Assembly: GCA_046756245.1 (NCBI GenBank)
Contig: JBHHVZ010000047.1
Coordinates: 1-20,877, forward strand
DNA: 20,877 nt
DNA from: G021776435 sp046756245
Lineage (GTDB): Bacteria; Pseudomonadota; Alphaproteobacteria; Caulobacterales; Parvularculaceae
Reading direction: 5' to 3'
The notes under the pieces were generated by a model, which saw only the letters and a program-made list of their open reading frames with translations, was not told the origin of the DNA and ran no database searches. The position numbers were made by a program, and so were the translations under genes. Shown one piece after another: positions 7,427 through 14,335 of this stretch. Positions within the stretch are counted from its first letter, which is position 1. Each line of letters begins with the position of its first letter.

Positions 7427-7990
7427 ATGCGCATCATCGGCGGGAAATTCCGGGGACGGTCCATCGTCGCGCCGAAGGGCTCTGTGGCGCGGCCGACCGC
7501 CGACCGGACGCGCGAGTCGCTTTTCAACATCCTTTCGGCGCGCGACGATTTCGACTTCGAGGGCGCGCGGGTCGTCGATCTTTTCGCCGGCTCCGGCGCG
7601 CTGGGGTTAGAGGCCCTTTCGCACGGCGCCAGCTGGTGTCTTTTCGTCGAAACGGATGCGGCCGCGCGCGGCGCCATCCGCGACAATGTCGAAGCGCTGG
7701 GGCTTTTCGGCGTGACGCGCATCCATCGGCGTTCGGCGGTGACGCTGGGCGCGAAACCGGCGGGGGTCGGCCCGCCCTTTACGCTCGCTTTTCTCGATCC
7801 GCCCTATGACAAGTGCTTGGTCGCGCCCGCTCTGGAGACACTCAAAACCGGCGCCTGGCTCGCGCCCGGCGCACTCGCCGTCGTCGAGCAGAGGAAAGAC
7901 GAAGCGCCCGTCGTCGTCGACGGCTTCGCAGAAGTCGACCGGCGCCTCTACGGCGCCGCGCAGATCGGCGTTTATCGTTTCGGCGCCTGA
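7427..7990 (+). CDS. rsmD: 16S rRNA (guanine(966)-N2)-methyltransferase
   Basis: A 187-residue SAM-dependent methyltransferase for G966 of 16S rRNA. It begins with the family signature MRIIGGKFRGR, then RPTADRTRESLFNIL (23-36), the SAM-binding loop DLFAGSGALG (51-60) and the catalytic DPPY (124-127). The ATG at 7427 is chosen because homologues start at MRIIxG. An in-frame ATG at 7406 would add MHGSAHL and has no ribosome binding site, whereas GGAAG lies 10 bases before 7427. The 3' end overlaps the convergent GFA-domain gene by 19 bases. Confidence 0.95.
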   Translation: MRIIGGKFRGRSIVAPKGSVARPTADRTRESLFNILSARDDFDFEGARVVDLFAGSGALGLEALSHGASWCLFVETDAAARGAIRDNVEALGLFGVTRIHRRSAVTLGAKPAGVGPPFTLAFLDPPYDKCLVAPALETLKTGAWLAPGALAVVEQRKDEAPVVVDGFAEVDRRLYGAAQIGVYRFGA

Positions 7991-8469
7991 CTCCTGGCGA
8001 TGCGCCGGCGTTCGAGACTCGCCGCCGGCCAGTACTCTTTCGCATCGTAATACTCCTCGACGGCGTGCGCGCCGGGCGGAATGACGACCCAGGGCAGTTT
8101 GGTCGACGTAAAGATATGAATGTCCGGCGCGAAACGCGCCCGCCGGTCGAGCGTTCCCACGCGCACGAATGCGATCGCCTCGCGTGCGCCCGAATAATGA
8201 CTCCACAGCGCAACGCGGCAATCGGGACAACGCAGGATTTTCTGGCCCCTGCCGCTGGCCGAGGGCGTCGCAACCGCCTCCGGCTCGCCTTTCAGCATGT
8301 CGAGGCGCGCCGTTTCGATCATGGCGTTCAATGCGAAGGCCGACCCTGTCTCGCGCTGGCACCAGGTGCAATGGCAGCAATGGATGAACATCGGCGCGGA
8401 CGTCATCGCGAAACGCACGCCGCCGCAGGCGCATCCGCCTTCGAACGGCGCGTCTATGAGCTCGCTCAC
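7972..8469 (-). CDS. GFA/CENP-V-domain zinc protein
   Basis: A 165-residue protein of the glutathione-dependent formaldehyde-activating (GFA) fold. Metal ligands typical of the fold are present: Cys13 and Cys15 (GCACGG), Cys32, Cys34 and Cys37 (CHCTWCQRETGSAF), and Cys81 and Cys84 (CPDC). The family founder binds a glutathione-formaldehyde adduct, but most members have no proven reaction, so the function here is open. The start is GTG at 8469 with AAGGA 6 bases upstream. Its 3' end overlaps rsmD tail-to-tail by 19 bases. A CtrA-like box lies 26 bases upstream of the start. Confidence 0.9.
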   Translation of the reverse strand: MSELIDAPFEGGCACGGVRFAMTSAPMFIHCCHCTWCQRETGSAFALNAMIETARLDMLKGEPEAVATPSASGRGQKILRCPDCRVALWSHYSGAREAIAFVRVGTLDRRARFAPDIHIFTSTKLPWVVIPPGAHAVEEYYDAKEYWPAASLERRRIARSQAPKR

Positions 8470-8494
8470 GGCGTTTCCTTTCTCGGCTTCAGCG

Positions 8495-8509
8495 TTAATC
8501 TACCCTTAA
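8495..8509 (-). promoter_or_regulatory. CtrA-like binding box upstream of the GFA-domain gene
   Basis: TTAA (8495-8498) and TTAA (8506-8509) are separated by exactly 7 bases. Read on the minus strand the site is TTAAGGGTAGATTAAC, a full match to the alphaproteobacterial CtrA consensus TTAA-N7-TTAAC. It lies 26 bases upstream of the GTG of the GFA-domain gene and about 115 bases upstream of the 6S RNA candidate. Binding is untested. Confidence 0.4.
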
Positions 8510-8614
8510 GCTCCCGGCTTGCGAAAGCGCGGGCTCGCCTCTTTACGAAAGCCTCCGCGGCGCCTAGATATCGGGGCGCTGCCCGGCCCGTCAGGACGAC
8601 ATTCCCCGGGGCCT

Positions 8615-8620
8615 TATATC
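8615..8620 (+). promoter_or_regulatory. -10 element of the 6S RNA candidate
   Basis: TATATC lies so that transcription would begin 6-7 bases downstream, at about 8626, which coincides with the first base pairs of the RNA's closing stem. A matching -35 hexamer is weak (CAGGAC at 8592-8597 with a 17-base spacer). Confidence 0.45.
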
Positions 8621-8623
8621 TTA

Positions 8624-8733
8624 GAATGGGAGCTGTCTCTGGCGGGGACCCTCGGTCCTTGTCACGCGGCGCCCACCTGGTCCTTAGGGTCCAGGGCGAA
8701 TAAAAGTTCGACGGCCAGGGCGGCGCCTATTCT
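8624..8733 (+). ncRNA. ssrS: 6S RNA candidate
   Basis: 6S RNA mimics an open promoter and sequesters housekeeping RNA polymerase. The 5' arm 8624-8643 (GAATGGGAGCTGTCTCTGGC) and the 3' arm 8714-8732 pair over nearly their whole length with one mismatch, one bulge and several G-U pairs. This is the long closing stem expected for 6S RNA. An inner 7-bp stem joins GGACCCT (8646-8652) to AGGGTCC (8686-8692). CTCGGTCC and AATAAAAGTTCGACG recall the E. coli 6S segments CTCGGTCC and CTTAAAACTGCGACG. It stands directly upstream of fau, the classic 6S position, and just after a -10 element. At about 110 bases it is shorter than the usual 150-190, so the true ends may differ. Confidence 0.68.
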
Positions 8734-8754
8734 CAGCAGTCAAGAAAGCGCTCC

Positions 8755-9339
8755 ATGCTGCCGCCGATCGCGCCATTCGGATCCGCTAAGGAAATCTTGC
8801 GCGAACGTATGAAAGCCGAACGCCGGGAAGCGGCGAAGGCGCGTCCGGACGCTGCAGAGCATGCTGCGCGTCTATTTCTGGAACATATTCCGGTGAGCGA
8901 AGGTGCAGCCGTTTCTCTCTATTACGCTATCGGCAGCGAACTTGACACAACGCCTCTGATGAAAGCGCTAACCGAACGCAAAGCGATTCTCGCCCTGCCG
9001 GTCGTTATGCGCAAGAAGCAGCCGCTTATCTTCAGGCGTTATACGCCGGGCGATACGCTTGTCAGGACTGGTTTCGGCTTGATGACGCCCGCGCCCAACA
9101 AGGAGACGGTGATTCCGGAAATCGTGGTCACGCCGCTACTCGCCTTCACGCGAAACGGCGGGCGGCTTGGTTTTGGCGGCGGATTTTATGATCGCACGTT
9201 AGCCAAGTTTAGAGAAAAAGAGTCGATTCTGGTTGTCGGTTACGCCTATGGCGCACAGGAAGTTGACGCTCTTCCCCTCACGCCCCTAGACCAGCCGCTG
9301 GACTGGATTATCACCGAGCGCGAAGCAATCCGTGTTTGA
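8755..9339 (+). CDS. fau: 5-formyltetrahydrofolate cyclo-ligase
   Basis: A 194-residue ATP-dependent enzyme (ygfA/MTHFS family) that converts 5-formyltetrahydrofolate to 5,10-methenyltetrahydrofolate. The N-terminal basic helix SAKEILRERMKAERR (10-24) and the C-terminal signature GGRLGFGGGFYDRTL (135-149), with preceding TPLLAFTRNG, are diagnostic. The ATG at 8755 fits the family N-terminus; a purine-rich AAGAAAG lies about 8 bases upstream. An in-frame ATG at codon 19 would remove the conserved first helix. It lies 22 bases after the 6S RNA candidate and may be co-transcribed with it, as known in other proteobacteria. The YmdB-type gene follows 25 bases later. Confidence 0.94.
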   Translation: MLPPIAPFGSAKEILRERMKAERREAAKARPDAAEHAARLFLEHIPVSEGAAVSLYYAIGSELDTTPLMKALTERKAILALPVVMRKKQPLIFRRYTPGDTLVRTGFGLMTPAPNKETVIPEIVVTPLLAFTRNGGRLGFGGGFYDRTLAKFREKESILVVGYAYGAQEVDALPLTPLDQPLDWIITEREAIRV

Positions 9340-9364
9340 TGACACGTTGAATTAAGAGGGGTCG

Positions 9365-10177
9365 ATGCGCATAGCGATTTTCGGCGATGTTATGGGGCGG
9401 GCAGGCCGCAACGCGCTCGCCGACGCTTTGCCAAAGCTTCGAAACCGCCTGGCCTTCGATTTCGTCATCGTCAATGCGGAAAACGCCGCCGGCGGTTTCG
9501 GCGTAACGCCGCGTGTTTGCGACCAGCTGTTTGACGCCGGCGTCGACGTTCTCACGACCGGCAACCACGCTTTCGATCAGCGGGACGATATTGACCTTTT
9601 CGACCGTGAATCGCGCTTGCTGAGACCGGCGAATTTTCCCGCCTCCAATCCTGGCCGCGGGGCCGGGCTTTACCAGGACAACGCCGGTCGCAACGTGCTT
9701 GTCATTCAGGTGCAGGGCCAACGCGGCATGGCGCCGATCGACGACCCTTGCGCGGCGGTCGACCGCGAGCTCTCCGACATCGCGCTGGGGCGCGAGGCCG
9801 ACGCCATCGTCGTTGAATTTCACGGTGAAGCCACCAGCGAAAAATATTCAATGGGTCATTATCTCGACGGACGCGTAAGCGCCGTCGTCGGCGCCCACAC
9901 GCATGTTCCGACATCGGACGATCAAATCCTGCCTGGAGGAACAGCCTATATCACCGATCTCGGCATGTGCGGCGATTACGACTCGATTATCGGCATGGAA
10001 AAGACTGAGCCCCTCCACCGCTTCGTCAACAAGATGCCCCAGGGGCGGTTCGCTCCCGCCGGCGGCGAGGCGACCCTGTGCGGGCTCTTCGTCGAGACCG
10101 ATCTTAAAACCGGGCTCGCCGTCATGGCCGCGCCGATCCGGTATGGCGGGCGCCTGCGCCAGACGATTCCCGATTGA
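9365..10177 (+). CDS. YmdB-type metallophosphoesterase (TIGR00282 family)
   Basis: A 270-residue calcineurin-like phosphoesterase of the YmdB/TIGR00282 group, whose Bacillus member hydrolyses cyclic nucleotides and affects development. Metal ligands are visible in order: Asp8 (FGDVMGRAGR), Glu39 and Asn40 (NAENAAGG), Asn67 and His68 (TTGNHAFD), His153 (EFHGEATSEK), and His178 and His180 (GAHTHVPT). Size and motif order match the family throughout. AAGAGGGG lies 3 bases before the ATG. It follows fau closely and is probably in the same transcript. Its stop is 2 bases from the stop of the convergent SDR gene. The physiological substrate in alphaproteobacteria is not known to me. Confidence 0.93.
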   Translation: MRIAIFGDVMGRAGRNALADALPKLRNRLAFDFVIVNAENAAGGFGVTPRVCDQLFDAGVDVLTTGNHAFDQRDDIDLFDRESRLLRPANFPASNPGRGAGLYQDNAGRNVLVIQVQGQRGMAPIDDPCAAVDRELSDIALGREADAIVVEFHGEATSEKYSMGHYLDGRVSAVVGAHTHVPTSDDQILPGGTAYITDLGMCGDYDSIIGMEKTEPLHRFVNKMPQGRFAPAGGEATLCGLFVETDLKTGLAVMAAPIRYGGRLRQTIPD

Positions 10178-10179
10178 AA

Positions 10180-10944
10180 CTAACGTACATAAGACGCGCC
10201 GTTAACGTCGAAGGTCGCCCCCGTCGCCGACGGGCTGGCGCCGGAAAGAAGAAAAGCAACAAGCGCGGCGATTTCTTCCGGCGCGGCGACGCGGCCGAGT
10301 GGGATGTCGGCGACCGCCTTTTTACGCGCTTCGATGTCTTCGGGCGCCATGCGCGTTTCGACCCAGCCCGGCGCAATCGCATAAACGAAAATGTTTTCGC
10401 CTGCGAGCGCCCGCGCGAAGGTTTTGGTCATGGCGAGAAGCGCACCTTTCGTGGCGGCGTAAGCCGCGTGATCCGGCCCGTCGCCGCGTTGGCCGGCGCG
10501 ACTCGCAATATTGACGATGGTCCCGCCCTGCCCGTCGTTCCGGAAATGGGCGATGGCGGCGCGGCAAAGTTCTGCCGGGGCGCGCAAATTGACCGCCAGT
10601 TGCTCCTCCCAGCCCGACTCCCACGCGTCACTGTCGCCTGCGAGCGGCGTTGGCCGGTACACGCCGGCGTTATTGACGACGCCGTCCAGCCTGCCCACAC
10701 GCTCGACGGCGCGCGCGGCAAGACGTGCGCCGGCGCCGTTCATCGCAAGGTCTTCATAAAAAAATGCGCCGTCTTCGCCGCCGAGGAAGGCCGCAACCGC
10801 TTCCGAAGCCTCGCTCCGGCGGCTCGCATGGAGAATGGTTCTCGCCCCGGCCGCGGCACAAGCCCGCGCCGTCGCCGCGCCGATGCCGCGAGACGCGCCG
10901 GTTATCAGGACAGTTTTGCCTTGCAACCCAGTCGCCACCGTCAT
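10180..10944 (-). CDS. SDR-family NAD(P)-dependent oxidoreductase
   Basis: A 254-residue classical short-chain dehydrogenase/reductase. It has the nucleotide-binding TGASRGIG (15-22), NNAG (91-94), Asn119, Ser148, and Tyr162 and Lys166 in YAATK, so the full catalytic tetrad is intact. PGWVETRM follows the active site as in FabG-like enzymes, and the C-terminus ends in the usual TGATFDVNGA strand. Substrate and cofactor preference cannot be read from sequence; Ser41-Arg42-Arg43 after the second strand is compatible with NADPH. The ATG at 10944 has AGGA and AAGGAG elements 2-10 bases upstream. The gene is divergent from yebC (140-base gap) and convergent with the YmdB-type gene. Confidence 0.92.
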   Translation of the reverse strand: MTVATGLQGKTVLITGASRGIGAATARACAAAGARTILHASRRSEASEAVAAFLGGEDGAFFYEDLAMNGAGARLAARAVERVGRLDGVVNNAGVYRPTPLAGDSDAWESGWEEQLAVNLRAPAELCRAAIAHFRNDGQGGTIVNIASRAGQRGDGPDHAAYAATKGALLAMTKTFARALAGENIFVYAIAPGWVETRMAPEDIEARKKAVADIPLGRVAAPEEIAALVAFLLSGASPSATGATFDVNGASYVR

Positions 10945-11084
10945 TTCTCCTTTCCTGCGCCGCCTTCAACCAGCCTTTTTGCACGCCCCGGTCAACCCCG
11001 GCTCTTGAAATACCGCCTGTCGGCGCGCTAAACGCCCCTACCGCCGCATTCGAAAGTCAAACAGCCGAGATCGGGACCTTATCC

Positions 11085-11831
11085 ATGGCCGGGCATTCCA
11101 AATGGGCGAACATTCAGCACCGCAAGGGCCGCCAGGACGCCAAGCGGTCGAAAATGTTCTCCAAACTGTCGAAAGAAATCACCGTCGCCGCGAAGATGGG
11201 CGCGCCCGACCCCGAATTTAATCCGCGCCTGCGTCTGGCCATTCAGGCCGCCAAGGCCCAGTCCATGCCGAAGGACAATATCGACCGCGCTATCAAGAAA
11301 GCAGCAGGCGGCGAAGGCGCGGGCTATGAGGAGGTCCGTTACGAGGGCTTCGGTCCGGGCGGGGTCGGCGTCATCGTCGAAGTTCTGACCGACAACCGCA
11401 ACCGGGCGGCCGGCGATGTTCGTTCAGTTTTCTCGAAGAACGGCGGAAACCTGGGCGAGACAGGCTCTGTTTCATTCATGTTCGACCTCTTGGGCGCGAT
11501 CGAATATCCGACCAGCGCCGCCAGTGAAGAGGACATGTTCGAAGCGGCGACCGATGCCGGCGCCGAGGATGTGGTCACATCCGAAGATTCGCACGAAATA
11601 TTCTGCGCATCCGACGAACTTGCGAACGTTGCGTCCGCGCTGGAATCCAAATTCAGGGAGCCTCAGTCCGCCAAACTGGTTTGGAGGCCGCAGAACACGA
11701 TACCACTTTCCGGCGACAAGGCGGCGACGCTTATGAAGCTCCTGGACGCCCTTGACGATTGCGATGACGTGCAGAACGTCTACGCCAATTTCGATATTTC
11801 GGCGGAAGAGCTCGAACGTTTGGCCGGATAA
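11085..11831 (+). CDS. yebC: YebC/PmpR-family protein
   Basis: A 248-residue member of the YebC/PmpR family, long annotated as transcription regulators and more recently linked to translation of difficult sequences. The N-terminus MAGHSKWANIQHRKGRQD and the following KRSKMFSKLSKEI are the universal family start, which fixes the ATG at 11085 although its Shine-Dalgarno (GGGAC) is weak. RYEGFGPGGVGVIVE and TDNRNRAAGDVR at about 85-115 are family core motifs. Length is typical. In many alphaproteobacteria yebC is followed by ruvC; here the next gene is a convergent histidine kinase 58 bases away, so the usual ruvCAB neighbourhood is absent on this side. Confidence 0.96.
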   Translation: MAGHSKWANIQHRKGRQDAKRSKMFSKLSKEITVAAKMGAPDPEFNPRLRLAIQAAKAQSMPKDNIDRAIKKAAGGEGAGYEEVRYEGFGPGGVGVIVEVLTDNRNRAAGDVRSVFSKNGGNLGETGSVSFMFDLLGAIEYPTSAASEEDMFEAATDAGAEDVVTSEDSHEIFCASDELANVASALESKFREPQSAKLVWRPQNTIPLSGDKAATLMKLLDALDDCDDVQNVYANFDISAEELERLAG

Positions 11832-11889
11832 AACCGCCTAACGCAGCATCCATCAGATTGTTACTTCACAAGATTAGAAGCAATTAAAT

Positions 11890-14175
11890 TTAGGCCGATT
11901 GCGCTCTCCGCTTTCCGGCGACATTTCCCGATTCGCCGGAATTTTTTGAAGCCCAGCGCTCAAGTATCTCATTAAGTTTCGATTTTCCGACGGGCTTGGC
12001 GAGAAAATCATTCATTCCGGCTTCTTGACTGCGCTCGATATCGGCGGCCATTACGTGAGCGGTCAAACAAATGATCGGTATTTGCGATTTTCCGGTTTTC
12101 GTTTCAAAGTCTCGGATAGCTTTTGACGCCTCGAAACCGTCCATCTCCGGCATAGAAACGTCCATCAGAATGATGTCGAATTCATCCGGATCCGTTTTAT
12201 AAAAATTCAACGCCTCTATTCCGTTTTCGGCGATAACGAGTTCGTATCGATCGGCGTCAAGCATATGCTTGACAACCAACTGATTAACCTCGTTATCTTC
12301 AGCGAGAAGGATGCGAACGCGCTCTACCGTCGCCGACAATTCGCCGTCTTCAATCGACTCTGCTAAGATTGTTTCTGTAGCGACAGTCTCATCATCGGCC
12401 TCTGCGCGGCTTAATATCTCGATTACTGTTTCATAAAGCAGCACGGCGCGCGCCGGTTTCACCAGATAAGCATCGACTCCGACATCCCTGAAACGGCGCG
12501 AATCGCCTGAGCGATCAACAGAGGTCAAAATAAGCAGCGGCAGGTCGTATAATGCGGGGTCATTCTTGATGGTCCGCGCAAGCTCCTCGCCGTCCATGCC
12601 TGGCATAAAGTAGTCTATGATGGCTAAAGCAAAGGGTCTTTCTTCAGACGCGCTTGCACGCAAGATGGACAGGGCTTCGGGGCCGCTCGGTGCGGCTTGC
12701 GGTTGAAAGCCCCACGACACGAGCTGTTCGACAAGTATTTGGCGGTTGATCGGTATGTCGTCGACGACAAGGACGCGTCTTTGGGCTGCATCGAAAGTCT
12801 TTTTCCAAGGCTGTTGCGTGCAAGCATGCGTCGGCAATTGAAGCCCAAACCAGAATGTCGACCCTTTCCCAATCTCCGATTCGACGCCGATTTTTCCATC
12901 CATAGCCTCGATGAGCCGTTTCGTTATCGAAAGCCCGAGACCTGTGCCGCCAAATTGCCGCGTCGTCGAACTGTCCGCCTGCTGAAATGCGTCGAAAATC
13001 TTATTGAGTTTTTTCGCCTCTATCCCAATTCCGGTATCTGTTACTTCTATACGCAAATTTACACAATCACCGCCTGCGCTTCCAGTTACGTTGACAAGCA
13101 CATAGCCCTGATGCGTGAATTTTATGGCGTTGCCGACGAGATTCGTAATGATTTGACGAATGCGGCCGCCATCACCCACGAGCATCCGCGGAAGGTCCGG
13201 CTGAAATCGAACAATCAGCTCAATGCGTTTCTCCTGAGCACGCGACGCCACAAGAGCCGCTACATCTTCGACGGAAGCATGCAAATCGAACGGCGCAGGA
13301 TCGAGCTCAAGCTTACCCGCCTCAATTTTTGAGAAGTCGAGAATATCATTGATTATCGTCAGCAATGCTGCACCGGATTTATGAATTGTCTCCGCATAAA
13401 TTCTTTGACGGCTGTCAAGCTTGGTCGCCTCAAGAAGTTCGGCCATGCCAAGAACGCCGTTCATAGGCGTACGGATTTCATGGCTCATATTAGCCAGAAA
13501 CATTGATTTGGCTTCAGATGCGCGCTCCGCTTCAATCCGCGCTCGCTCCAGCTCCTTGATAACGTCGACACGTTCCTGATTTACTTCGTGCAACTTAGCC
13601 TGGCTGATCAAATTGAACATCAGGGCGAATGCGACCGCACTGAGAAGGATCGGGAGCGCAGAAAGCAATTGCCAGAATTCGGGAGTTCCAATAGAGGAAA
13701 TGACGAAGTAACAAAGCGTCGCGCTGTAAGGCAACGATACGATCAATGCGCCTTTCGGCGAGGCGCGGAACTGCGAGAGAACCAGAAGATATCCTGACGC
13801 GATCATCAGCAACGCCATTTGCTCGCCAAACGCGTGACCTGAAATCCAAGATAAGAGCGGCGCGCCCGCCCAGAAGACGCCCGTTGTCATCGCGATGAAG
13901 GGATAGATTTTCTCAAATCGCCCGTCAGATCGCCCCATGCTCTCGCGAAACCGGTTCTCAAGCACCGTCCGGACCAAGCCGGAGCCCAGCGTCGCCACAT
14001 ACCAGATCAGAGCCACCGCCCAACCTGTGATCGACGAAAGCGCGAATCCCCAAACCGTTATATGAAAATAGCGAGACGCCTGAGTAGATAAAACGGCGCT
14101 GAGCGTCGCATGCATCCCCTCATGAGGCGTAGCGGCTTCCTCTACGCGCCTGACTTCTGCCTGGTCCACATTCAT
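11890..14175 (-). CDS. Membrane-bound hybrid histidine kinase with two receiver domains
   Basis: A 761-residue hybrid sensor kinase. The N-terminal third holds about five or six hydrophobic segments (roughly 38-70, 90-113, 118-135, 141-162, 166-191). A short coiled coil (about 195-228) and the dimerisation domain follow, with FLANMSHEIRTPMNGV and phospho-acceptor His232. The ATPase domain has the N-box Asn349 (NLVGNAIKF), DTGIG (380-384) and GGTGLGL (409-415). Receiver 1 has VVDD (470-473) and Asp521 in IIDYFMPGMDG. Receiver 2 has AEDN (625-628), Asp672 in LMDVSMPEMDG and Lys727. No HPt domain follows. The ATG at 14175 has GGAGG 7 bases upstream; a TTG at 14205 is less likely. G+C is visibly lower than in neighbours. 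No sensory domain beyond the membrane region is recognisable, and no response regulator gene is adjacent. Confidence 0.94.
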   Translation of the reverse strand: MNVDQAEVRRVEEAATPHEGMHATLSAVLSTQASRYFHITVWGFALSSITGWAVALIWYVATLGSGLVRTVLENRFRESMGRSDGRFEKIYPFIAMTTGVFWAGAPLLSWISGHAFGEQMALLMIASGYLLVLSQFRASPKGALIVSLPYSATLCYFVISSIGTPEFWQLLSALPILLSAVAFALMFNLISQAKLHEVNQERVDVIKELERARIEAERASEAKSMFLANMSHEIRTPMNGVLGMAELLEATKLDSRQRIYAETIHKSGAALLTIINDILDFSKIEAGKLELDPAPFDLHASVEDVAALVASRAQEKRIELIVRFQPDLPRMLVGDGGRIRQIITNLVGNAIKFTHQGYVLVNVTGSAGGDCVNLRIEVTDTGIGIEAKKLNKIFDAFQQADSSTTRQFGGTGLGLSITKRLIEAMDGKIGVESEIGKGSTFWFGLQLPTHACTQQPWKKTFDAAQRRVLVVDDIPINRQILVEQLVSWGFQPQAAPSGPEALSILRASASEERPFALAIIDYFMPGMDGEELARTIKNDPALYDLPLLILTSVDRSGDSRRFRDVGVDAYLVKPARAVLLYETVIEILSRAEADDETVATETILAESIEDGELSATVERVRILLAEDNEVNQLVVKHMLDADRYELVIAENGIEALNFYKTDPDEFDIILMDVSMPEMDGFEASKAIRDFETKTGKSQIPIICLTAHVMAADIERSQEAGMNDFLAKPVGKSKLNEILERWASKNSGESGNVAGKRRAQSA

Positions 14176-14335
14176 TTGCGTCCCTCCGGCGGCGTTCAAG
14201 ATCAACTGAATCGCCGGTTGCCCCCCTTTTTATCGCCAACTTGGCTAATACATTTTGGTTAATGTGATATTGAATAGTTGAATCGATCGACCGACCGCAC
14301 CCAAGGGATGAGCGTCATCAATTAGGAGGATATTA
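14176..14335. promoter_or_regulatory. A+T-rich divergent control region between the kinase and amidohydrolase genes
   Basis: These 160 bases separate two divergent starts and are much richer in A+T than the surroundings (about 14230-14280). The stretch contains TTAA-N7-TTGA (14259-14273), one base off a CtrA half-site pair, and an inverted ACATT/AATGT pair (14250-14265). I could not fix -35/-10 hexamers with confidence on either strand. Confidence 0.4.

Noticed and set aside
7607..8434. Long frames on both strands across rsmD and the GFA-domain gene
   Set aside because: Out-of-frame shadows; rsmD and the GFA-domain gene have complete family motifs in their own frames.
8519..8812. A plus-strand frame of 97 codons covering the 6S RNA candidate
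   Set aside because: No protein-like pattern. The long complementary arms and the position before fau point to an RNA.
12697..13332. A 211-codon plus-strand frame inside the hybrid kinase gene
   Set aside because: Antisense to the ATPase and first receiver domains; no independent motif or start signal.
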